Source: JALZAA01 sp035316005 (lineage in GTDB: Bacteria; Actinomycetota; Acidimicrobiia; IMCC26256; JACDBD01). From it: a stretch of 14,837 nucleotides of DNA. The position numbers were made by a program, and so were the translations under genes. Where the stretch lies: contig DATFXK010000073.1 of assembly GCA_035316005.1 (NCBI GenBank), forward strand, positions 1 to 14,837, written 5' to 3'. Position 1 is the stretch's first letter. The number at the start of each line of letters is the position of its first letter. A model generated the notes under the pieces. That model ran no database searches. It was not told the origin of the DNA and saw only the letters and a list, made by a program, of their open reading frames with translations. Below are positions 1 through 4,775 of this stretch, one piece after another.

Positions 1-68
1 GCAGAGCTGTGCAGCAGGCGAGGTGTCGTGCCCCATTCGAGGTCGCCGCGGACGCTCGTCTCGCTCAC
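1..68 (-). CDS. Partial acyl-CoA synthetase-like protein (N-terminus only)
   Basis: A leftward reading frame starts with GTG at 68 and stays open to the window edge, giving 22 full codons (VSETSVRGDLEWGTTPRLLH, then SSA). A perfect Shine-Dalgarno GGAGGT (plus-strand 77-82) lies 8 nt upstream of the GTG, which fixes the start. The stretch LEWGTTPRLLHSSA resembles the beginning of AMP-forming acyl-CoA synthetases, where a 'T-x-P-x-L-L/V-x-x-x-A' segment precedes the adenylation domain. These enzymes activate carboxylic acids to CoA thioesters with ATP. The gene is divergent from an enoyl-CoA hydratase and shares its 64-bp intergenic region and palindrome, which fits a CoA-catabolic role. That a gene starts here is fairly secure. 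The family call rests on very few residues, and no catalytic motif lies inside the window. Confidence 0.6.
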   Translation of the reverse strand, partial: MSETSVRGDLEWGTTPRLLHSS

Positions 69-76
69 CGACGCTC

Positions 77-82
77 ACCTCC
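77..82 (-). promoter_or_regulatory. Strong ribosome binding site of the leftward edge gene
   Basis: On the minus strand this reads GGAGGT, fully complementary to the anti-Shine-Dalgarno core, 8 nt before GTG at 68. It favours that GTG over the later minus-strand ATG at 36, which is in another frame. Confidence 0.7.
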
Positions 83-88
83 GCTCGA

Positions 89-105
89 CCTGACGGCCCG
101 TCAGG
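89..105. promoter_or_regulatory. Palindromic operator candidate CTGACG-N3-CGTCAG (copy 1)
   Basis: CCTGACGGCCCGTCAGG is a perfect 17-bp inverted repeat (8-bp arms around a single C), placed between the divergent edge gene and the enoyl-CoA hydratase. Its core CTGACG-N3-CGTCAG (90-104) recurs at 8423-8437 with the same spacing. Size and symmetry suit a dimeric repressor such as a TetR-family protein. Its position would let it control both divergent genes. The cognate regulator is not encoded in the window. Confidence 0.6.
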
Positions 106-132
106 CTACCGCCGCCGGCGTCGGGAACGCCC

Positions 133-801
133 GTGAGCGACGGGCTGCTGCTGCGAACGGTGCCGGCTGACGGCGTCGTGACGTTGACCCTCAACCGTCC
201 CGACAAGAAGAACGCGTTGTCCATCGCGTTACGTGACGAGGTGTCGGACGCCCTCGACGACCTCGCCGGCGACGAGGCGGTGAAGACGGTGGTGATCACC
301 GGCGCCGGCAACGTCTTCAGCGCCGGCTTCGACCTGCGTGAGTTCCAGGAGCCCGAGCTGACCGACCGGCTGTGGGCGTCGAGCGACCGGTTCCACTCCA
401 CGGTGCTCCGCTTTCCGCTACCGATCGTCGCCGCGGTGAACGGCCCCGCCATCGCGGGCGGCTTCGACCTCGCGGTCATGTCCGATCTGCGGATCGCGGC
501 CGAGACGGCGCGGTTCTCGCACCCCGAGATCGAGTTCGGAGACGTCGTCTACGGCCCGCTGCACGACCTCGTGGGCGGCGGCATCGCCCGCGAGCTCTGC
601 TTCACCGGCCGTGTCGTGGAGGCGCACGAGGCGAAGGCGCTCGGGCTCGTCTCGAGCGTGGTCCCGGTCGACGGGCTCGCGGACGAGGTGGCGCGCTTCA
701 CGGCCATGATCGGCCGGGCGCCCCGCGAGGTGATCCTGAGAACGAAGGCCAAGGCGGTCCGCCGGGCGCACGTGGTCGAGCCCAACACGCTCGATCTGTG
801 A
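133..801 (+). CDS. Short enoyl-CoA hydratase/isomerase family protein
   Basis: A crotonase-fold protein of 222 residues beginning at GTG. The family normally hydrates trans-2-enoyl-CoA in beta-oxidation-type pathways in the cytoplasm. Visible hallmarks are NRPDKKNALS (21-30), the first oxyanion-hole segment FSAGFDL (62-68), the second oxyanion loop AIAGGFDLA (106-114), and HPEIEFG (130-136). Aligned to rat mitochondrial hydratase, catalytic Glu164 is kept as E132, while Glu144 is replaced by D112, with the 20-residue spacing intact. The protein ends at about the position where the family has a further C-terminal helical segment, so it is roughly 30-40 residues short. I found no continuation in another frame that would indicate a frameshift. 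The start has only a weak Shine-Dalgarno (GGGA). The paralogue and substrate cannot be assigned, and an isomerase or other crotonase activity is possible. Confidence 0.9.
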   Translation: MSDGLLLRTVPADGVVTLTLNRPDKKNALSIALRDEVSDALDDLAGDEAVKTVVITGAGNVFSAGFDLREFQEPELTDRLWASSDRFHSTVLRFPLPIVAAVNGPAIAGGFDLAVMSDLRIAAETARFSHPEIEFGDVVYGPLHDLVGGGIARELCFTGRVVEAHEAKALGLVSSVVPVDGLADEVARFTAMIGRAPREVILRTKAKAVRRAHVVEPNTLDL

Positions 802-853
802 CGCGGTGCAATAACACCTGCGCCGCCGATGCCGCGTGGGTGAGGATGAGGCG

Positions 854-1696
854 ATGGGCGACCTCTCCGTCGACACCGCGGTCGAAGGCGGCGACGGTCG
901 CTACCGCGCGCACCTCTCCCGTGATTGGGAGATCTGGGGGCCCAACGGCGGCTACTTGGCGGTCATCGCACTGCGCGCCGCCGGCGCGCACACGCCGCTC
1001 CGGCGTCCGGCCACGTTCTCGTGCCACTACCTGGGTGTCGCCGAGTTCGACGACGTCGACCTCGACGTCCGCACGATCCGGAGCTCGCGCCGGACGGCAT
1101 CGGTCGCGGTGTCGATGACCCAGCACGGCGCGCCGATCCTCGAGGCGCAGGCGTGGATCGTGGGTGACGTCGACGGGCTCGAGCACGACGCCGCGCCCAT
1201 GCCCGACGTCGCGCCACCCGACGACCTCCCCAACGTCGACGAGCTGGTCGCGGACGAGGAACGGGGTCCGTATCACGCGTTCTGGAGCAACTTCGAGGAG
1301 CGGCCGTTGTCGTGGCTGCCGCGAGCGGAGTGGGAGTCGCGCGAGCCCGGCGAGCCGAGCGTTCGATCCTGGTTCCGCTACGCGCCACGCGACACCTTCG
1401 ACGACCCGTTCGTCGACGCCGGCCGGTCGCTGCTCCTGGTCGACACGATGGGATGGCCCGCTGCCGTGCGCGCGTACACGAGCGACCTGCCGTTCTACGC
1501 GCCGAGCCTCGACGTCACCGCCCGCTTCCACGCCGCCGCGCCCGAGTCGCCGTGGCTGCTCGTCGAGTGCAGCTCTCCGGTGGCGCGAGACGGGCTCGTC
1601 GCGAGCGCGGCGTCGGTGTGGTCCGCCGACGGGCGGCTGCTCGCCAGCGGCGGCCAGCAGATGCTGTGCCGGCCCATGAGCCTGCAGCAGGGCTGA
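854..1696 (+). CDS. Acyl-CoA thioesterase family protein (double hotdog, TesB-like)
   Basis: A 280-residue protein, the usual size for TesB-like or thioesterase-superfamily (4HBT_3) proteins with two fused hotdog domains. The N-terminal domain has the GPNGGYLA segment (29-36) and a FSCHYLG strand typical of this group. The second half contains RSWFRYAPRD and the MGWPAAVRAYTSDLPFYAPSLDVTARFH region (longest strand shown shortened: LPFYAPSLDVTARFH), which matches the C-terminal hotdog with its 'PSLDVTARFH' strand. These proteins hydrolyse acyl-CoA to free acid and CoA. I chose ATG at 854 because GAGG (848-851) stands before it and homology begins here; a GTG at 836 would add six residues. It follows the hydratase by 52 bp on the same strand, so co-transcription is likely. 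It converges with the gene at 1719, leaving only 22 bp between stops. Substrate unknown. Confidence 0.85.
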   Translation: MGDLSVDTAVEGGDGRYRAHLSRDWEIWGPNGGYLAVIALRAAGAHTPLRRPATFSCHYLGVAEFDDVDLDVRTIRSSRRTASVAVSMTQHGAPILEAQAWIVGDVDGLEHDAAPMPDVAPPDDLPNVDELVADEERGPYHAFWSNFEERPLSWLPRAEWESREPGEPSVRSWFRYAPRDTFDDPFVDAGRSLLLVDTMGWPAAVRAYTSDLPFYAPSLDVTARFHAAAPESPWLLVECSSPVARDGLVASAASVWSADGRLLASGGQQMLCRPMSLQQG

Positions 1697-1718
1697 GCAG
1701 GGCTGCGACTGGTCGCGA

Positions 1719-2801
1719 TCACGGGATGTAGTGCTGGTGGATCACCCACCATGCGCACAGGGCCTGTCCGGCCACGGCGGCGGTGAACGCCGTGACGAGC
1801 ACCCATCGTCGGGCGCGATGGAGCAGCTCGCCGGCGGCGACGAACGGCGGGAAGCACTCGTTGGCGTACCGGCCGAGCCCCACCATGCCGAGTCCGAGCG
1901 ACGGCAGGAGGTACAGGACCGTGAACACGGTCCAGGCGACCGGCAGCCGCTTCCGGACGAGCCAGAGCGCGCCGAGGGCAGCGAGCGCGAGGAAGATGTG
2001 GGGGAAGACGTAGTCGTAGCGCCACGGCGCGAGCGCGAACGCCTTCACCGTGACCTCCGGCCAGCCCTCCTTCGACGAGAGGAACACGAGCGGATCGCCC
2101 GTCCAGTGGTAGCACGCCGCGCACCACAGCGCGACCGCGACGACCGAAGGCGCGCACACGAGCAGGACCCGGCGCCAGGAGCGAAGGACGAACACGAGGG
2201 CGACCGCCAGCACGATGCCGTTCGGTCTGACGAGCGCCGCCCCCGTGACGAGCACCGCCGCCGCGAGGTCATGCCGCTCGTCCACGAAGATGAACGCCCA
2301 GACCGTGGCGGCCAGCCAGATCGCCGACGGGTACACCATGGAGAACACGAACGCGCCCGGGAACAGCGCCAGTGACCACACCGCCAGACGGGCCGGGCGT
2401 GCGCTGGTGTAGCGGCGGGCGATGCGCCACACGCCGGCCAGTGCAACGAGGAAGATGAGCTGGTTCAGCACGACGACGGTGCCGCGGTCGGGCAGCCCGA
2501 TCTCTCGGATCGCGTGGACCACCCCGGGGAAGCCGGGGAAGAACGGCCACCGGGTCTGCACGCCATGCACGGGCTCGGGCCCGTAGCCGAACCGCGCGAT
2601 CGCGAGGTACCACTGGCCGTCCCACTTCGCGAACCCGGTGGCGCGCAGGCCGTCGTGGCCGATCGACGCCGCGCCCACGATGAGCGCTACCGAATAGACG
2701 CGGGACACGAGCCAGGGGAGCACGACCTCGCGCAACGGGAGGAGCGGCAACCGCTCGGGCGCGCGCGTCGCGCCGGTCGCCGTTCGGGTGGGAGCGTCCA
2801 T
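1719..2801 (-). CDS. PIG-V-like mannosyltransferase, polytopic membrane protein
   Basis: A 360-residue integral membrane protein with about eight or nine hydrophobic segments. The first lumen/periplasm-facing loop carries AKWDGQWYLAIARFGY (58-73), the W-D-x-x-W-Y motif of the PIG-V/GT-C class, where the Asp is the likely catalytic base. It is followed by WPFFPGFP (85-92), the usual 'FFPLYP' segment. SLALFPGAFVFSMVYPSAIW and LVRPNGIV are further family signatures. Such enzymes transfer a hexose from a polyprenyl-phosphate donor to a lipid or glycan acceptor on the outer face of the membrane. On the minus strand a TACCCT -10-like hexamer (plus-strand 2812-2817) lies 10 nt before ATG, with no clear Shine-Dalgarno. 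The gene is divergent from the lipoprotein gene, with a 43-bp gap. The actual sugar and acceptor are not predictable. Confidence 0.8.
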   Translation of the reverse strand: MDAPTRTATGATRAPERLPLLPLREVVLPWLVSRVYSVALIVGAASIGHDGLRATGFAKWDGQWYLAIARFGYGPEPVHGVQTRWPFFPGFPGVVHAIREIGLPDRGTVVVLNQLIFLVALAGVWRIARRYTSARPARLAVWSLALFPGAFVFSMVYPSAIWLAATVWAFIFVDERHDLAAAVLVTGAALVRPNGIVLAVALVFVLRSWRRVLLVCAPSVVAVALWCAACYHWTGDPLVFLSSKEGWPEVTVKAFALAPWRYDYVFPHIFLALAALGALWLVRKRLPVAWTVFTVLYLLPSLGLGMVGLGRYANECFPPFVAAGELLHRARRWVLVTAFTAAVAGQALCAWWVIHQHYIP

Positions 2802-2811
2802 CGGGGTGACG

Positions 2812-2817
2812 AGGGTA
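2812..2817 (-). promoter_or_regulatory. -10 element candidate for the mannosyltransferase gene
   Basis: Minus strand reads TACCCT, matching the actinobacterial TAnnnT pattern, 10 nt before the ATG. No transcription start mapping is available, and the -35 region is not clear. Confidence 0.4.
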
Positions 2818-2832
2818 GGCGAGGCCCGAGGC

Positions 2833-2838
2833 TACGGT
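2833..2838 (+). promoter_or_regulatory. -10 element candidate for a leaderless lipoprotein mRNA
   Basis: TACGGT sits exactly 6 nt before the ATG at 2845, and no Shine-Dalgarno lies between. With the usual 6-7 nt from -10 to transcription start, the mRNA would begin at or next to the A of ATG. Confidence 0.5.
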
Positions 2839-2844
2839 CGGCGC

Positions 2845-3621
2845 ATGCGAACCAGTTTCATCGTCGCCGGGGCGGCGTTCGCGCTGGTGGCCGCTGGTTG
2901 CGGCGGGAGTGACGACAAGGCGTCGTCACCGACGACGTCGAGATCCGAGCCGACGACGACCGCAGGCGGGTCGTCGCAACTCCGGGTCGGCGATCGGGTC
3001 ACGTCGAAGGGAACGCAGCTCACGGCACCGTCAAAGCCGGACACGCGCCAGATCGACCCGGAGCAGGCGTGCCGGACGTTCCTCGAGACGCCCACCGGCC
3101 GGTGTGACATCGTGATGATGGCGGGCGGCAACGCGCTCTGGACGCTCGATGCGCTCCCCGGAAACGGCCTGGGCGAGCAGGCCTGGCACCTCCGCATCCG
3201 CGTGCGTTCGACGACGATGCCCGACGGCGGCTGGGACGTCGCCCTCGCGCTGCCCGAGAGCCCGGAGCCCTTGTTCGCCGACGTGGCGGTGAAGGCTGCC
3301 GACGTGACCGGCGACGGCCGGCCCGAGCTGCTCGTGGGCTACAGGTCGGCCGGCACGGGGCAGTTCGAGGCCTACGACGTGGTCACGTTCGAGCAAGGGA
3401 AGTCGCTCGAGGTCGCCGCCCATCGGGAGCAGCTGCACAAGGGCTCGGTCGCGCTCGAGGGCTCGACCATCGTGGACTACTCGGCCGACGAGTCCTCGCC
3501 GGAGTGCTGTCCCACGACGACGCGCCGGACCGCGATCGCGTTCGACAACGGTGTCTTCCGGGTGACGGAGGCGGCCGACGTACCGATCGACCAGCAGCCG
3601 GCGGACGTGTTCGCGGGCTGA
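2845..3621 (+). CDS. Secreted lipoprotein with an FG-GAP-like repeat
   Basis: A 258-residue protein with a lipoprotein signal peptide: MRTSFIVAGAAFALVAAGC gives a charged N-terminus, a hydrophobic core and a lipobox with the lipidated Cys at residue 19. It is followed by a Ser/Thr-rich linker (about 20-45), so the mature protein should be anchored to the outer face of the membrane. DVTGDGRPELLVGY (153-166) matches the calcium-binding FG-GAP/VCBS consensus, present once. A C-terminal SPECCPTTTRRTAIAFDNGVF stretch (about 218-237; central CCP at 221-223) resembles a motif seen in actinobacterial LppP/LprE-type lipoproteins. ATG at 2845 is chosen over an upstream ATG at 2788 because the signal peptide starts here and TACGGT lies 6 nt upstream. 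Function is unknown. It ends at a structured repeat at the junction with the BON gene. Confidence 0.8.
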   Translation: MRTSFIVAGAAFALVAAGCGGSDDKASSPTTSRSEPTTTAGGSSQLRVGDRVTSKGTQLTAPSKPDTRQIDPEQACRTFLETPTGRCDIVMMAGGNALWTLDALPGNGLGEQAWHLRIRVRSTTMPDGGWDVALALPESPEPLFADVAVKAADVTGDGRPELLVGYRSAGTGQFEAYDVVTFEQGKSLEVAAHREQLHKGSVALEGSTIVDYSADESSPECCPTTTRRTAIAFDNGVFRVTEAADVPIDQQPADVFAG

Positions 3622-3623
3622 TG

Positions 3624-3683
3624 GTCGCCGTCGAAAGCTCCGGCTCCTGCGGCGCGCCGGCAAAGCCGGCGCTGCCGCGAGCT
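3624..3683. repeat. Structured intergenic element, copy 1 (convergent junction)
   Basis: Lies between the lipoprotein stop (3621) and the BON stop (3682-3684). It folds as AGCTC (3636-3640) with GAGCT (3679-3683), GCGGC (3649-3653) with GCCGC (3674-3678), and a perfect GCGCCGGC-AAA-GCCGGCGC inner hairpin (3654-3672), with one bulged T at 3673. No U-tract follows on either strand. Copy 2 at 9671-9732 shares the first 27 bases with only three mismatches, and its substitutions keep most of the pairing. It is probably a dispersed repeat that may act as a bidirectional 3'-end structure. Confidence 0.7.
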
Positions 3684-4059
3684 AGTCGCGCGGCGGGTCG
3701 AGGCGCCGGCGGACCTCGTCCATCCGGTCGTCGACCTTCTCGACGCCCTCGGTCCGCTCGGCGAGCTTGACGGCGACGTCGCGCACCTCGGGGTCGACGA
3801 TGCCCTTGAGCACCGCGACGTGGTCGCGCACCAGCACCTCGAGACCGGGTGCACGCCGGGTCCGCCGATCGCCGTGGAGGGCGATGCGCAGGCGTGCCTC
3901 CGTCGCCACGTCGTCCGTGTTGCCCGACACGAGGCTCTGCGCCGAGCGGACGCCGAAGGCGGCCCAGTCGATGACGTCGTCGCGGTTCCGCCACGCCCAC
4001 AGCGCGATCGCGGAGCCGCTCAGCGGCAGGTAGCGCTTGAGGATGCTCGAGACGCCCAC
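3682..4059 (-). CDS. BON-domain protein
   Basis: A 125-residue protein starting at GTG. Residues 1-25 are short and mildly hydrophobic (LPLSGSAIALWAW) and could be a membrane-associated segment. Residues about 53-115 form a BON domain: EARLRIALHGDRR, then LEVLVRDHVAVLKGIVDPEV and KLAERTEGVEKVDDRM, with the conserved central Gly (KGIV) and the helix leading to the V-x-x-V-D ending. BON domains bind phospholipid or associate with envelope proteins. A single copy without a clear signal peptide leaves the role open. The minus-strand -10 hexamer TAGCCT (plus 4066-4071) lies 6 nt before the GTG, suggesting a leaderless message. The 3' end lies inside structured element copy 1. It is divergent from the isochorismatase-fold gene. 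Confidence 0.8.
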   Translation of the reverse strand: MGVSSILKRYLPLSGSAIALWAWRNRDDVIDWAAFGVRSAQSLVSGNTDDVATEARLRIALHGDRRTRRAPGLEVLVRDHVAVLKGIVDPEVRDVAVKLAERTEGVEKVDDRMDEVRRRLDPPRD

Positions 4060-4065
4060 GCGCTC

Positions 4066-4071
4066 AGGCTA
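4066..4071 (-). promoter_or_regulatory. -10 element candidate for a leaderless BON-gene mRNA
   Basis: Minus strand TAGCCT is 6 nt before the GTG start at 4059, with no Shine-Dalgarno between them. The same CCGGTAGCCT context occurs on the plus strand at 4121-4130 for the divergent gene. Confidence 0.5.
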
Positions 4072-4124
4072 CCGGCCCGACTCATCGGGGATGCGCGCCC
4101 GCGCTCCTGCGTCGCATCCCCCGG

Positions 4125-4130
4125 TAGCCT
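4125..4130 (+). promoter_or_regulatory. -10 element candidate for the isochorismatase-fold gene
   Basis: TAGCCT is 11 nt before the ATG at 4142, implying a leader of only about 4-5 nt. It is the mirror partner of the divergent -10 at 4066-4071. Confidence 0.45.
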
Positions 4131-4141
4131 CGCCGGTCACC

Positions 4142-4765
4142 ATGCCACTCGACCTCTCCCAGCTGGTCGCGCCCGATCACACCGCGCTCGTGCTGCAGGA
4201 GGTGCAGAACGGCGTCGTCGGCAAGGAGTCGGCCTTGCCGATGCTGGCGGCCGAGGCGGCCAAGGCCGGCGTCGTGCCACGCTGTGCCGAGCTCGCCCGC
4301 GCCGCACGCGGCGCCGGCATCCCCGTTGTGCACTGCACGGCGGAGACCCGCGCCGACCGCAAGGGCGCCAACCGCAACGCCCGGCTGTTCATGGGCGCGC
4401 AGAAGTCCCCCGTCCAGCTCACGCCGGGCTCGGCCGCGGTCCGGCCTCCGGACGAGATCGGGGTCGACCCCGGCGACCTGGTGCTCCCGCGGCACCACGG
4501 CCTCGGCCCGATGACCGGCACCGAGCTCGATCCGATCCTCCGCAACCTCGGGGTGACGACGATCGTGGGCGTCGGGGTGTCGGTGAACGTCGGGATGACG
4601 AACTTCGCCTTCGACGCCGTGAACCGCGGGTACCAGTTCGTGATGCCGCGCGACGCCGTCGCCGGCATCCCCGCCGAATATGCGGAAGCCGTACTCGAGA
4701 ACACCCTCAGTCTGGTCGCGACGTTGACGACGACGGTAGAAGTCGCCGCGGCATGGCGCGCGTAG
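4142..4765 (+). CDS. Isochorismatase-fold protein lacking the catalytic triad
   Basis: A 207-residue protein with the cysteine-hydrolase (isochorismatase-like) fold. It keeps the landmarks TALVLQEVQNGV (14-25), GIPVVHCTAE (59-68), TGTELDPILRNLGVTTIVGVG (core TGTELD at 125-130) and FAFDAVNRGY (155-164). Active members use Asp, Lys and Cys. Here the 'D-x-Q' Asp is E20, the segment that normally carries Lys (LVLPRHHGLGPM, 113-124) has no Lys, and the 'T-N-V-C-V' Cys is G151 in VSVNVGMT. It is therefore unlikely to do the usual amide or vinyl-ether hydrolysis and may be a pseudoenzyme or a divergent subfamily. ATG at 4142 is chosen because homology begins here; upstream codons in frame cover the divergent promoter. 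Only 10 bp separate it from the amidase gene, so a functional pairing is likely. Confidence 0.85.
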   Translation: MPLDLSQLVAPDHTALVLQEVQNGVVGKESALPMLAAEAAKAGVVPRCAELARAARGAGIPVVHCTAETRADRKGANRNARLFMGAQKSPVQLTPGSAAVRPPDEIGVDPGDLVLPRHHGLGPMTGTELDPILRNLGVTTIVGVGVSVNVGMTNFAFDAVNRGYQFVMPRDAVAGIPAEYAEAVLENTLSLVATLTTTVEVAAAWRA

Positions 4766-4768
4766 CAT
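4763..4768 (+). promoter_or_regulatory. -10 element candidate overlapping a stop codon, before the amidase
   Basis: TAGCAT contains the TAG stop of the preceding gene and lies 7 nt before the amidase ATG, the spacing of a leaderless promoter. No Shine-Dalgarno is visible before the amidase start, so either a leaderless message or translational coupling must serve it. Confidence 0.4.
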
Positions 4769-4775
4769 CCGCCGC

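Noticed and set aside
802..853. Possible frameshifted C-terminus of the enoyl-CoA hydratase after the stop at 801
   Set aside because: None of the forward frames between 801 and the thioesterase start gives a sequence resembling the crotonase C-terminus.
1687..1706. Tandem GCAGGGCTG(A/C) decamer at the thioesterase stop
   Set aside because: Only two units, no stable hairpin with a T-tract and no further copies; most likely chance in GC-rich DNA, so not called a repeat or terminator.
3624..3683. Classical rho-independent terminator
   Set aside because: The stem is strong but no T-run follows on either strand, and the same holds for copy 2, so a structured repeat is the safer call.
3504..3770. 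Plus-strand open frame across structured element copy 1
   Set aside because: It overlaps two real genes and an inverted-repeat element; the protein is Arg/Gly/Ala-rich with no domain.
4037..4141. N-terminal extension of the isochorismatase-fold protein to 4037
   Set aside because: It would run over the divergent promoter and the BON start; family homology and the -10 spacing support ATG at 4142.
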